The position numbers and the translations under genes are program-made. From positions 1,697,928 through 1,761,927 of the forward strand of contig CM060856.1 in NCBI GenBank assembly GCA_030737835.1: a stretch of DNA of 64,000 nucleotides, written 5' to 3'. This stretch comes from Acorus gramineus. Lineage: Eukaryota; Streptophyta; Magnoliopsida; Acorales; Acoraceae. Position 1 is the first letter of the stretch, and every line of letters begins with the position of its first letter. The notes under the pieces are model-generated. The model saw nothing but the letters and a program-made list of their open reading frames with translations, did no database searches and was not told the origin of the DNA. Positions 10,563-22,200 of the stretch are shown here, piece by piece.

Positions 10563-10953
10563 AGTCATCTGAGTCAGATCCGGAGGAGAAGCTCCCCGAG
10601 GGACTTCATCAGTAGCGGAGTAGCACCACGTCCCGCGAGTTTCAGAGGCTATCAGCATCCCTTTTGCTTGTATGTATTTATTCCGTGCTTGGGCACGCGT
10701 TTGTATTGTATTCAGATGTCTTTGTATATATTGGCTCTCACAGGACAGTTGATTATGTATCGAGTCTGTAATATGTTTTTGAATTACAGATTCAGTCTTT
10801 TTAGCTTCCGCATTTGGTGTATATATTATGTCAGCCCTGCTTTTATCTGTGTTGTTATTTTAGCTGTTGTGTGAGTACGTTATTGAACTCCTGTTTACTG
10901 ATATCATATATACACTCGCCGCGTCCCGGGGACGGCCGCCCTGGGGCGTGACA

Positions 10954-11640
10954 TATATGTGGCCCAATCCACCCCCCATGTGGACCATTCAAGTATTTTA
11001 TGGTATTGATAGACGCATCTGCTAGATGGTCGCATGTTTGTCTATTATCCACTCGGAATGCTGCATTTGCAAGACTACTTGCTCAGATAATCCGATTACA
11101 ATCTCATTTTTTGGATTATCCTATAAAGTCAATACGCCTTGATGGAGCTGGTGAATTCACATCGAAAACTTTTAACGACTATTGTATGTCGCATGGCATC
11201 GATGTTGAACACCCTATTGCTCATGTGCACACCCAAAATAGATTAGCTGAATCATTTATTAAGCATCTTCAGCTAATTGCACGTCCTATGCTTTTGAGGA
11301 CAAAATTACCCGTTTCAGCTTGGGGTCACGCTATATTGCATGCAACAGCATTAGTTCGCCTTCAACCAACTGCTTATCATCAATATTCCCCTTTACAGCT
11401 CGTACTGGGTCATCAACCAAATATTTCACATCTTCGAATTTTTGGTTGTGATGTACAAGTTCCTATTGCCCTACACAACGAACTAAAATGGGCCCTCAAC
11501 GTCGATTGGGAATTTATGTAGGCTTTGATTCTCCTTCTATTATAAGATATCTTGAACCATTGACAGGGATGTTTTTACCGCTCGATTTGCGGATTGTCAT
11601 TTTGATGAAACAATATTCCCGTCGTTAGGGGGAGAAAATC
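10954..11640 (+). pseudogene. Copia integrase core, frameshifted
   Basis: The frame resumes from the pre-insertion GDI with CGPIHPPCGPFKYF and continues through the rve core. Visible acidic residues are Asp in VLIDAS (about 11010), Asp in RLDGAGEF (about 11142) and Glu in NRLAESF (about 11245). The open stretch stops at 11521; after a frameshift the normal continuation (YVGFDSPSIIRYLEP, then GGENPSSEERRELTW) reads on to about 11680. The catalytic triad is present but the frame is broken and the domain is cut by the LTR upstream. Confidence 0.85.
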
Positions 11641-11684
11641 CATCGTCAGAAGAACGACGTGAACTTACATGGCAAACTCCATCT

Positions 11685-12120
11685 TTGTCTCATCTTGATC
11701 CTCGCACTAATCAATGTGAAACTGAAGTGCAAAGAATCACCCATCTTCAAAGAATTGCGCATCAATTGCCAGATGCATTCAATGATGCAGCAAAAGTGAT
11801 GAAATCACATATTCCAGCTGCTAATACTCCAGCTCGAATTAATGTTCCAATAGGAAAAAATGTTAATATGCCGGCTAATGAATCAACAAAAACACGCCTG
11901 AAGCGTGGAAGACCTATAGGCTCAAAAGATTCAGCTCCCCGAAGGAGAAAAACAATGAAGAATAATTCTCTAGAAGAGTATGAAACACTTGAAAGACCTA
12001 CAATAATAACTCCTACAGCGGAAGAAGCCCCTGAAGTGACACAAGTCCCCGAAGAGACTGACGTCCCTGAAGTGATGCCCGTGCATGAAGAACAAGTACA
12101 TGGAAATGAAGAAATTTCAT
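11685..12120 (+). pseudogene. Copia linker between integrase and reverse transcriptase
   Basis: The open stretch of 145 codons has no catalytic motif. It carries a basic stretch (RLKRGRPIGSKDSAPRRRK) and an acidic Pro/Glu-rich tail, as is usual for the linker that separates integrase and reverse transcriptase in copia polyproteins. It ends in a stop at 12120-12122 that would cut the polyprotein. Confidence 0.7.
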
Positions 12121-12239
12121 AAATTATGCAAATTCACAAATATTGTGGGATCGAAAGCAAGTGCTTGTTGATGATATATTCTCATTTGCAGTAGCTACAG
12201 AAATCATTTCAGATAATGATTTAGAACCACGTTCAGTGG

Positions 12240-13000
12240 ATGAATGAAAGAAAAAAATTGTTGGCCACAATGGAAAGCTGCTATTCAAACAGAATTGGAT
12301 TCACTTGCAAAACACCAAGTATTTGGACCAGTAGTCCTAACCCCTGAAGGTGTTAAACCAGTAGGATGTAAATGGGTGTTTGCGAGAAAACGAAATGAAA
12401 GAAACGAGATTGTTAGATACAAAGCTCGTCTTGTGGCACAGGGTTTCCTGCAGAGACCTGGGATAGATTTTGAAGAGACATATTCTCCTGTGATGGACAC
12501 AATCACATTTCGGTATTTAATTAGTCTTGTAGTCTCAGAAGGACTTGACATGCATCTAATGGATGTGGTTACTGCATATTTATATGGAAAATTAGATACC
12601 GACATTTATATGAAAGTTCCTGAAGGACTAAAATTGCCTGAAGCAAAACCACGAAACATGTACTCAATCAAGCTAAGACGATCCTTGTATGGATTAAAGC
12701 AATCTTAGTGAGTACTTAATAAAAGAAGATATGTCAATGATCCAATATGCCCCTGTGTATTTATTAAGAAAACGGAACTCGGATTTACCATTATTGCAGT
12801 ATATGTTGATGATATTAATCTAATTAGGACTCCTGAAGAGCTCGAAAAGGCTTCCGAATATCTGAAAAAGGAGTTTGAAATGAAAGATCTTGAAAAACAA
12901 GATACTGTCTCGGCTTGCAAATTGAGCGAAGTTCAAATGGGATACTTGTTCATCAAACAACATATGTTGTAAAATTCTGAAGCGTTTTAATATGGACAAA
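12240..13000 (+). pseudogene. Copia reverse transcriptase, with stops
   Basis: The frame covers the RVT_2 domain: CWPQWKAAIQTELDSL, CKWVFARKRN, YKARLVAQGFLQRPGIDFEETYSPV and SLYGLKQ are standard copia blocks. A TAG at 12706 interrupts after SLYGLKQS. The catalytic YVDD follows at about 12799-12810 (AVYVDDINLI), then EFEMKDLEK. A frameshift near 12900 precedes LQIERSSNGILVHQ. All key residues are there, but the enzyme cannot be made in one piece. Confidence 0.88.
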
Positions 13001-13790
13001 TGTCATCCATTAAGTACTCCAATGGTAGTAAGGTTACTTGACCCAAAGAAGGATCCTTTTCGTCCAAAAGAAGATACTGAAAATCTTCTTGGTCCTGAAG
13101 TACACTATCTTAGTGCAATTGGTGCCTTATTATATTTGGCCCAATGCACTAGACCTGACATTGCATTTTCAGTTAATTTATTGGCCAGATTTAGCTCTGC
13201 ACCAACTCGAAGGCATTGGAATGGTGTGAAGCACATTTTTCGTTATCTTCGTGGAACGTCAGACATGGGTCTATTCTATGCAAAGGATTCCAATAATGGT
13301 GCACAACTAAAGGGTTATGCAGATTCAGGATATCTTTCAGATCCTCACAAGGCTCGCTCACAAACAGGCTATGTATTCACTTGCGGTGGCACAGCAATCT
13401 CTTGGCGATCTACGAAACAGACTTTGGTCGCCACGTCTTCTAACCACTCTGAGATTCTTGCACTCCACGAAGCAAGCCGGGAATGCGTGTGGATAAGGTC
13501 TTTGGTTCATCATATTCGTACTGCATGCGGACTATCTCTCATTACAGATGTTCCAACAACTATATATGAAGACAATGCAGCATGCATTGCTCAAATCAAA
13601 GGGGGATATATCAAGGGTGATAGAACGAAGCATATTTCTCCAAAATTCTTTTACACTCATGAGTGATGTTCAACAAATTCAGTCAAAGGACAATCTTGCA
13701 GATTTGTTTACTAAAGCTTTGTCGACATCAACATTCAAGAAGCTGGTGTATGAAATCGGGATGCGACGAGTTTGCGACCAAAATTCTTGA
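12992..13790 (+). pseudogene. Copia reverse transcriptase end and RNase H
   Basis: From NMDKCHPLSTPM the sequence continues through GALLYLAQCTRPDIAFSVNL to RNase H. RNase H blocks are YADSGYLSDPHKARSQTGY (Asp), SSNHSEILALHEA (Glu) and IYEDNAACI (Asp). The main frame stops at 13666 after FFYTHE; the C-terminal part (DNLADLFTKALSTSTFKKLV) lies in another frame at about 13690-13750. One frameshift therefore removes the last part of the domain. Confidence 0.88.
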
Positions 13791-14041
13791 AATCTTGTAC
13801 TTATGAGGGGGAGTAATTTTTTATGACATTTTGCGAACTGTACTCTTTTTCCTTCGCCTAGGTTTTGTCCCATTGGGTTTTTCTAGCAAGGTTTTAATGA
13901 GGCAGTGTCAAACGCATACACCATTATACGATTAAGTTACATTGTACTCTTTTTCCTTCGCTTTGGTTTTTTCTCATTGGGTTTTTCAAGCAAGGTTTTA
14001 ATGAGGCAATCTTCTTAGCGTGGTGGTCATCCAAGGGGGAG

Positions 14042-14344
14042 TGTTGTGAATATGGTGGATAACCACCACTTCTCTAACCCATAACCTCCCCCACTCTTCA
14101 ACTCCATAACCCCCTCATTCAACTCCATAACCCTCCTATCTTAATCACCCCACTAACTACCCCTTCACCTCTTTAGCTTGTAACTCCCAACCTTTGGTAC
14201 CCTATAAATAGAAGGGTATTGCCTTGTATTCTATGACCAACCAACAAATAGTGAATAAGAATCTCTCTCTACTTCTCTTCTCTATATACTTGTGTGCTTT
14301 GTTTATATACTCTTATGTATTCATATTCTATTTAGTTTACAACA
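14042..14344 (+). repeat. Copia 3' LTR
   Basis: It begins TGTTGTGAATATGGTG directly after the polypurine tract and ends TTTACAACA, followed by the ATTCA target duplicate. It keeps the CCCTATAAATAGAAGG TATA box. It lacks a few bases near 14237 that the 5' LTR has (an A-rich run). Confidence 0.92.
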
Positions 14345-14810
14345 ATTCACAATTTGTTGGTGCTAAATACGTGGCATGAACCCCACTATTTATAGGCTTC
14401 ATAGAAGAATACCAAAGGTTTTAAGTTTCAAGTGTTACATGTTTTGAGAGGTTAAAGAGAAGATAGAGGGGTATTTAAGATGAGGGTTTTGGGAATTGAA
14501 GAGTTAGAGGTTGTGGAGTTAAAAGTAATGGGGGTTATGGATTTGAGTGGTGATGAACATTTACCATATTCACAACACTCTCCTTGAATGACAATCATGC
14601 AGATCATTGTCTCATTAAAATATTGTTTGGAAAAAAAACTGTGAAAAACCAAGGAGAGAAAAAAAGTACAATATAATTTAATCTTAGATAGGTGTATCCG
14701 CTTAACATTGCATCATTAAAAACCTTACCAGAAAATGTATGGCCCCAAGCTTACACAACAAAATATTGTTCGCTTTGTCATTGGTGTACTCAAGACTTTA
14801 AAACGTGTCA
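14345..14810 (-). mobile_element. Older copia: right half of 3' LTR and adjoining 3' end
   Basis: On the minus strand the copia LTR terminus TGTTGTGAATATGG starts at 14577, immediately preceded by the tract AAGGAGAG and by a 3' untranslated stretch (14580-14800) that matches the one at 13800-14030, for example TTTTAATGAGACAATGATC against TTTTAATGAGGCAATCTTC. The coding part of this older element is not visible; the match fades beyond about 14800. A younger relative (6419-14344) has inserted into its LTR. Confidence 0.75.
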
Positions 14811-15069
14811 TGGTATGTAAAAGTTGCATACTCACGTATAAGCACAAATTATTTCATCTCAATAAATGATGTGGAACTAAACACATTGCCTTCACCCTCG
14901 CCTAATCCATGAGCCTTTTGGGACTCTTGGGCCTTTTGGCTATCCCGACCCATCACCCAAAATTGGTCAGGCATCACACGTTATTCCAACTATCATCATA
15001 ATCAAGCACAAAACATATTTATATATTCAATAAAAAAAAAATAGCCTAGATTTTATTCTACAATCTATA
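14811..15069. other. Stretch without recognised feature
   Basis: No coding signal, terminal repeat or known motif stands out. It may be further old copia sequence or the original target DNA. Confidence 0.4.
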
Positions 15070-15764
15070 TGTTATATATGTGTCACTTTTTAGCCAATTG
15101 GTCATATTTGGGTCATTTCTTGCCATTTTTCCAATTTTTCTTTTTTTGATCGGAGCAGCTAAAATTTTAGACTTTTAGCTATCTGCGTGAGTTTGAGAAC
15201 TCCGATTGAAAATCTAACTGCATATTATGAGTCCTGGTGCCATTTTGTGCTACTCATAAAAATTTCATCGAATTCCGGTAACGTTTTAGAAAATTTGGCA
15301 GTTCCGAATCGTATCCGGGTTTTGACCGATTTTGAAGTGTCAAAGGATGACTTGGACCAAGTCAATAAAGACCTTGACTAGTCAAAAAAGACTTTTGACT
15401 AGTCAAGGGGTTTGGTTTGGTAGTTTGGTTAGGTTGACTCAAGTCAATCCCCCACCAACCCCCTTTTTCACCAATAAATGGCTAAGTGTGTGTGTGTGAG
15501 TGTGTGTGTGTGCTTGGTGTGGGCGTCCCCCTCCTTCACTTCCCCTTTTATTTTAGTTGCTAAATAAAGAAGAACAAGAAGGAGAAGAAGAAACACTTAA
15601 AAGGAAAAGAGAAGGTATGTGTGTGCAAGCTTTGGGTGTTGTTGTTGTGCTTTGATTCTCTTTACTCTAACTCCCTCTCATGCCTCTTCCCCCCCCCCCT
15701 AATTTCAGCCAATAAAGGCTTGAGGAGTGGCTGAGGAGGTGGTGGTGTTGGTGGTGGCGGTTGC
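15070..15764 (+). mobile_element. 5' part of a long gypsy-family LTR
   Basis: It begins TGTTATATATGTGTCACTTT (subfamily A start) with the W-box stretch at 15322-15450, but from about 15480 it has a (GT)n run and a leader of subfamily B type (GGTATGTGTGTGCAAGC, GGTGGTGGTGTTGGTGG). It ends where the minus-orientation LTR starts (TGTCACGCC at 15765). The rest of this LTR copy is not found next to it. Confidence 0.75.
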
Positions 15765-18700
15765 TGTCACGCCCCAGGGCCGGCCGACCCCGGAACGCGG
15801 CAAGTGTATATATGATATCAGTATAACAGGAGTTCAATAACATACTCACACAACAACTAAAACGACAACACAGACAACAAAAGCAGGGCTGACATAAAAT
15901 ATACACCAAAAGCGGAGGCTAAAAGACTGAATCTGTAATCCAAAAACATATTACAGACTCGATACATAATCAACTGTCCTGTGAGAGGCAATATATACAA
16001 AGACATCCAATAATACACAGACGCGTGCCCAAGCACGGAATAAATACATACAATCACAAGGGATGCTGATAGCCTCTGATACTCGCGGGACGTGGCGCTA
16101 CTCCGCTACTGATGAAGTCCCTCCTGGAGCTCCTCCTCTAGATCCGACTCAGATGACTCGGGAGAAAAATATTATGCAAGGGGTGAGCCACACGCTCAGT
16201 GAACAGCACAACCCATGCGTCACAGCTTATATTAACCACAACCAGATGTTATAGTCCACAATCTCATTATTAAAAGCCACTAAATGGCAACAACTAAACA
16301 ATCCAGTGGGTCGCTACCGCCAACCCACTATATCCTCACCCTCACCCCTCAATAGGTGACATAGGATGTTGGGACTTCACAAACCAGTGGGTCGCTATCG
16401 CCAACCCACTGCACCCTCACCCTCACCCTCACCCCTCATTAGGTGACATAGGATATTGGGACTTAATAGGCTGATAATCATCCTTACACAAACCCAGTGG
16501 GTCGCTACATCGGCGGCCCACCACACCCTCACCCTCACCCCTCAATATGGTGACATAGGATATTGGGACTGACTAGGCTGATGGTCACCCTTGGTCCACC
16601 GATAGTCTCTCCCCACTCCGTAGGCCGTTTGGCCACCCCCACATTCAGCACAGTCTGTCCCAAATCAGGAGGTGCCTACTGATGGGAACCCTGCACGGGA
16701 CAGCCTTTCCAACGCCGGGGTAGTCTCTACACGGATCCAACGAAGGGAACAGAACAGCCTATCCATCGCATATGATCCACTCGGATCCGCAGACAACACA
16801 TCCTAACAACTCTGATGTCATGAATTCTTCAGAATTCCTCCAGGGCGCATAACCAAGATGCGGGGAAAACATGCATAGTAACAATTATTAACAAGGGATA
16901 ACATATTAATTATTAACAAGGGTTATAATATTATTGGGACAAGAAACCTTGGGAGGGCAGCATGAGGTCCCGATACAGGACATCCCGACAACCAAACAAG
17001 GAACACGGAGCACCCTAACCCGGGTCTCAATGTTGACCTCGCAAGGCCCCTCCCTATGATATTATCTAAGACATGCTCGCAATCAATTTAATAAATTAAA
17101 CTAGTAGGACGCATGCATAGGCCGAGGCTTCCTAGCATGAGAACAGGGTGACAGGATGCATGGCTCTTACACATATCCTAAGGGTGCAAGTCCCTAACAT
17201 ACAAAGTCTAGGGTAGCATGCACACTACATTTCTATCATGATCGCATGGATTACACATTACAACAGTTAATATAAATCCATGGTGCCCCAGGGGAGGGCA
17301 ATACACTCCCAAGTGAGTAGTACGCCTCCCTACTGGGTTGGATTGTCCCACTCACCGGAATCTGGGTCGTCGCGCGACCGTCCGTCAAGATCTGCAAGAT
17401 AGGATAATAAGATTGGTGAGTAAAATACACAAATAAACCCAAAAATACATTAAAATACACAACACTCGGACAAGCGTACATACGGCCTGTACGCACGCGA
17501 GCCCGAGCACCCCAACTCATTCCCGAACCCCCGGGCAGCCGCACGCACGGCCACCCGCCCCGGGCGCACAGCCGAGCCCCGGCCCGCGCCCCCAGACGCC
17601 ATGCCGAGCCCAGCCCGCACGCCCGGACATCCTGCCGAGACCTCTCGGGTGCACCGCGCGCTCACTGCGCCCCAGCGCAGCAGCCCGCGCGCACACCGCA
17701 CGCCCCGCGCCCAACGCCTCGCCCCGCGCGCACCACCGCTCGCATCACCCACTCGTCCGCGCGCCCCTGCGCAACGCTCCGCGCGCGCGCCCAGCGCCCC
17801 CGACAGCGCCCAGCGAGCCCGTCAGCACGCGCCCAGCGCACCTGCCCGCAGCTCGCCCGCCTGCGCCTGCCTGCCTGCGCCTGACCGCCTGACCGCCTGC
17901 GCGCGCCGCTACCCGCATGCGCCCGAACCGAGCTCCACCCGCGCGCATGGCCGCGCGCACGCCCTCGCGCACCACCCGCGCGCACGCCCACGCTGCCCTG
18001 CCAGCACGCCCGACAGCGCCCAGCCCCCGCGACCATCGCCCAGAACCCGAGCGCACGCGCGCGTGCACGCGCGCGCGCGCCCTGCCACCTGCTCCGCCTG
18101 CTGCGCTGCCTACTGCCTGTGCTGCCATCCTGCCCGAGACAGCCAACCTGCCTACCCGAGCTTCCCTGCCTGCCTGCCCGAGCCACCCTACCTCCTCTAT
18201 TCGGCCACCAATGGCTTCCGACCGCCCCTAACCACCACCCACAGCCACCAACCGCCACCACACACCCAAATACATCCCCTAACATACATCTAAACAAGAA
18301 AAGGAAGGAAAGAAACCCTTACCCAAGGAAAGGAGAGGAAAGGAAGGGAACCGGAAGCTCTTCGTGCACCTAAACGCCTCCCCAAAGCCTTCCACCACCA
18401 AGGCCTCTTCCCACCTTCAAAGGGGCTGAAATCTGAGGAGAAAAGAGGGTGTGAGGAGGGGCTAAACACACCGGAATTCAAATCCGAAACTACCGGTAGA
18501 TAGATCGGGACCGGATCTAACCTTTCTATGCTTTGAGTTTTTTTATTTGGGCACCCTAGCTAGGTCAAATGGAGGTTTCAAAGAGAAGGGGAGAGAGAGA
18601 GAGAAATTTCCGAGGAGATGATGAATAGTGGAGGAATTTGTCTTAGTCGTGGGATTTATCTATCCTCCCCCCACTCATCACACATTCTCACACCCCCAAT

Positions 18701-19115
18701 TAGCCCTAATTAATTAGGATTAGGCTAGGATTAGGAGCACTTAGGTGAGGCTTAAGTGTGGTTTGACCCAAGTCAACCCAACCACACAAAAAGCCAAAAA
18801 CCTTTGACCAAGTCATGGGCCCCACTTTGACCAAATCAAGTCTCACAATGACTTCTCGCTCGGTCAAAACTCGGATACGCCTCGGAACTGTGAAATTCTA
18901 AAACGTACTGGAATTCGACGAAATTTTCGTGAGCGGCTTGGAATGGCACCAGGACACATAATATGCAGTTAGATTTTCAATCGGAGCCCTAAATCTCAGG
19001 GTGATAGCTAGAAGCCTGAAATTTTAGTGGTTCCGACCGAAAAACGAAAAAAATAAAAAAACTCTCAGAATGTCCCAACGGTTACCAGAAGGTCAAAAGT
19101 GACACAAATATAACA
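15765..19115 (-). mobile_element. Gypsy 3' LTR, minus orientation
   Basis: On the minus strand it begins TGTTATATTTGTGTCACTTT at 19115, directly after the polypurine tract CCTAAGGGGGGAAGAA (19131-19116), and ends GGGCGTGACA at 15765. This junction is what shows that the long repeats are gypsy LTRs. Parts: W-boxes 18754-18870, donor-like site near 18310, GC-rich stretch 17500-18230, micro-exon 17356-17391 (36 bases), TCACCC arrays 16320-16555, hairpin about 15940-15962. No target duplication with the right side can be tested because the 5' end of the element is rearranged. Confidence 0.88.
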
Positions 19116-19326
19116 TTCTTCCCCCCTTAGGAAATTTTGTCCTCAAAATATGCAAAAAAATCTAGGAAGGGAAGAGATGCGGATACGCGTCAGGCAAGGC
19201 ATCCTCGAGCTCCCAAGGGCCTCGGCACCGGAACGGTGCAGCCATCGCACCTTGAGCAACGGGACGGTCTTGGTGCAGAGCCTCTTCTCACGGTTGTCCA
19301 TGATCATCAATCAGCTGCTCGACGAA
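19116..19326 (-). pseudogene. Gypsy integrase C-terminal (chromodomain-like) end and polypurine tract
   Basis: The minus-strand reading gives KTVPLLKVRWLHRSGAEAL, followed in another frame by residues like RIRISSLPRF. This resembles the KxxPLVKVLWxxxxxEEATWE ... RYPxLF end of Tekay-type chromovirus integrases. The polypurine tract follows before the LTR. At 19327-19331 (AGACT) it changes abruptly to LTR sequence of another copy. Confidence 0.65.
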
Positions 19327-22125
19327 AGACTCGATACATAATCATATGTCCTGTGAGAGCCAACATGTCCATATACACACAAATACAATCCATACATAAT
19401 CCAAACTAGGTGCCCAAGCACAGAAATATATACATACAACAAAGAGAAGGATGCTGATGGCCTCAAAACTCGAGGGACGTGGCGCTACTCCGCTACTGGT
19501 GTAGTCGCTCGGGAAGCTCCTCCTTCAAGTCCTCCTCAGTGATCACTGAAAAAGATTTTATGCGAGGGGTGAGCCACACGCTCAGTGAATAGCACAGCCC
19601 ATGCATACAGTTTATATTAACCACAATTTATAGCAAAGAGCCCCAAAGTGGCATAATCAATCACAATTCCGGTGGTTCGCTACATCGCCGAACCACCACA
19701 CCCTCACCCTCACCCTCACCCCTCAATAGGTGACAAAGGGTATTGGGACTTAATGGGCTGATAATCATCCATACACAATCCTGTGGGTCGTCGCATCACC
19801 GGCCCACCATACCCTCACCCTCACCCCTCAATAGGTGACATAGGCTCTTGGGACTGACTAGGCTGTTGGTCACCCTTGGTCCACCGGTAGTCTCTCCCCA
19901 CTCCATAGGTCGTTTGGCCACTCCCACATTCAGCACCGTCCTTCTACCAAACCAGGAGGCGCCTACTGATGGGAGCCCCTGCACGGGACAACCTTTCTAA
20001 CGCTGAGGTAGTCTCTACACGGATCCAACGAAGGGAACAGAACAGCCTATCCATCGCATATGATCCACTCGGATCCGCTGACAGCACATCTCTACAACTC
20101 TAATGTCTTGAATTCTTTCAGAATTCCTCCAGCGCGCATAACCAAGATGCGGGGAATACATAAGATAATAATGGGGAAAAGAGACCTTGGGAGGGCAACC
20201 TGAGGTCCCGATGTAGGACATCCCGCCAACCAAACAAGGAACACGGAGTACCCTAACCCGGGTCTCAATGTTAACTTCGCAAGGCCCCCTTATATTCCCC
20301 AAAGCATGCTAACAATATCACAAGTTTGCATTTAAGTAAATAAATCAAACTAATAGGACGCATGCATAGGTCGGGGCTTTCCTAGCATGATAACGAGGTG
20401 ACAGGATGCACGGCTCATGCACAAATCCTAAGGGTGCAAGTCCCTAACATACAAGTCTAGGGTGGCATGCATTCTACACACACATCATGCTTACATGTAT
20501 TACAATACAACAGTTAATACTAACTATGTGCCCCAGGGGAGGACGGTACACGCCCAAGTGCATGTAGCGCCTCCCAAACTGGGTTGGGTTGTCCCACTCA
20601 CCGGAAGTCGGGTCGACGCGCGACCGTCCGTCGAGACCTGCAAGACAGGGTAACAACTGGGTGAGTATAATCCACAAATACCCCAAAATACACAAAATAC
20701 ACAAATAAATACCCAACACTCGGGCAAACGTGCATACGACCCGCACGCACGCTAGCCCGAGCACCCCGACTCACTCCCGCACCCCCGGCAACCACCCGCA
20801 CGGCCACCCGCCCCCGGATGCACCGCCGCGCCTCAGCCCGCGCACCCAGGTGCACCGCCGAGCCCCTGCCCGCCGCCTGGACACGCCGCCCAGCCTCCCG
20901 GGTGCACCGCGCGCCCACTGCACCCCAGCGCAGCGGCCCGCGCGCACCTCCGCTGCACTCGCCACGCTCCGCGCGCACCCCACACGCACCGCCAACTCGC
21001 CCAGCACTGAACCGACTCCCGCGCGCGCGCACAGCGTGCCTGCGCCCCTGCGCAGCGCTCCGCGCGCACCATGCACGACGCCCTGCACGCACGCCCACTC
21101 GACCAGCACCCCCAGCACACCCGCGCACAGCACGCCCAGCGCCCGCACGCCCAGCACACCCGCGCACAGCACGCCCAGCGCCCGCACGCCCAGCACACCC
21201 GCGCACAGCACGCCCAGCGCCCGCACGCCCAGCACACCCGCGCACAGCACGCCCAGCACGCGCGCCCTGCTGGCCACCAGCTCCCCCCGAGCGCATGCCC
21301 GCGCGCACGCCCGTGCGCACGTATGTGCGCGCCCTGCCAGCGGCTCTGCCTGTTGCGCCTGTGCTACCTGTGCTGCTGCCTGTGCTGCTGCCCTGCCCGA
21401 GACAGCAACCCCCATGCCCGAGCACCTCCACCACCAATCCATCGGCCTCCGACGGCCTCCGACCGCCACCCAAACATAAAACCCCCTTCCTAACATACAT
21501 CTAAGCCAAAAAGAAGAGGAAAAAGAGCTTACCAAGGGGGAGGAAGAGGTGTGTCCGGTTGCTCTCCGCGCACCGAAACGCTCCCCCAACGGTCTCCACC
21601 ACCAAGACCAACTCCCACCTCCGATTTGGCTCGGATCTGAGGAGAAGAGAGGGCGGATGGGAGGGCTAGGTTGGCCGGAATCCGGATTTGAAAGCACCGG
21701 GGTGTAGATCGGGACCCGATCTACACTTTCTATGCTTTAGGTTTTTGGGTTTGAGGGATCTAAGGGGCTCAAATGGAAGAAAAGGAGAGAGGGGAGAGAG
21801 AAAAAGTTTTTGGAAGGGATGATGAATAGTGCCAACCAAGTTTTAGATTTCATTTATATAGCATGTCACTTAAAACACCCGGATACGCCTCGGAACTGTG
21901 AAATTCCTCAAACGTTGCCGGAATTCGATGAAATTTTCATGAGTGGCTTAGAATGGTACCAGGACACATAATATGTAGTTTGATTTTCAATCGGAGTCCT
22001 CTAGCTCAGGACGATAGCTAACAGCCCAAAATTTTAGCGGTTCCGACCGAAAAATGAAAAATTTCAAAAACTGCCAAAATGCTCCAATGATTACCAGCAG
22101 GCCAAAAAGTGACACATATATAACA
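19327..22125 (-). mobile_element. Long LTR missing its last ~190 bases, minus orientation
   Basis: On the minus strand it begins TGTTATATATGTGTCACTTT at 22125 and breaks off at CGAGTCT (19327). The absent end, starting AGTCTGTAATATG, occurs on the plus strand at 23261-23450 and leads there into a primer site. Parts: GC-rich stretch 20750-21480, micro-exon 20602-20637, four 39-base tandem units 21112-21262. Its start abuts gypsy reverse transcriptase coding (minus strand GHVISCKGISVDP, 22190-22130), so it had inserted into or joined another element. Confidence 0.85.
21112..21262. repeat. 39-base x ~4 tandem repeat in GC-rich intron
   Basis: Units start at 21112, 21151, 21190 and 21229 with CCAGCACACCCGCGCACAGC. 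They are identical except at the ends. They account for the 13-residue repeats in artefact reading frames on both strands. Confidence 0.9.
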
Positions 22126-22200
22126 ACCGGGTCCACAGATATGCCCTTGCAGGAAATCACGTGGCCCAGAAAACCATCCGCTCCAATCAAATCTCGCACT
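22126..22200 (-). pseudogene. Gypsy reverse transcriptase fragment
   Basis: Minus-strand residues RDLIGADGFLGHVISCKGISVDP match the block just before the thumb of gypsy reverse transcriptase (same block as plus strand 24700-24770). The reading stops at the LTR boundary at 22125. Confidence 0.75.

Larger units (their letters stand above)
7421..10953 (+). mobile_element. Long gypsy-family LTR (subfamily A) inserted in copia integrase
   Basis: It starts TGTTATATATGTGTCACTTT and ends GGGGCGTGACA; no gypsy internal sequence flanks it, so it behaves as a solo LTR. It splits the copia GDI/CGP motif: GDI is on the left and CGPIHPP reads on from 10954. The flanks share only ATAT/TATAT, so the 5-base target duplication is imperfect. 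Parts: seven W-boxes 7669-7773, TATA-like TTATTTAA 7848-7855, pyrimidine-rich leader 7880-7930, donor GTAAG at 8173, GC-rich stretch 8220-9200, micro-exon 9330-9365, donor GTGAGTGG at 9366, GGGTGA arrays 10160-10390, acceptor CCAG ending 10562, hairpin 10766-10789. This is the best full-length reference copy in the window. Confidence 0.9.
6419..14344 (+). mobile_element. Ty1/copia LTR retrotransposon, gag-less and interrupted
   Basis: The element has LTRs 6419-6727 and 14042-14344, a perfect 5-base target duplication ATTCA (6414-6418 and 14345-14349) and a polypurine tract AAGGGGGAG just before the 3' LTR. Protein remnants are in copia order: protease and GAG-pre-integrase, integrase, reverse transcriptase, RNase H. 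No gag is visible: protease motif DSATTH is reached only about 60 bases after the 5' LTR. A 3.5 kb gypsy-family LTR (7421-10953) splits it at the start of the integrase. Several stops and frameshifts break the frame. By eye the two LTRs differ at about nine positions plus one small indel, so the insertion is fairly young but dead. Without gag and with a broken pol it could move only with help. Confidence 0.92.

Noticed and set aside
21112..21262. CRISPR-like array
   Set aside because: Units are contiguous with no unique spacers; it is a minisatellite in a plant retroelement.
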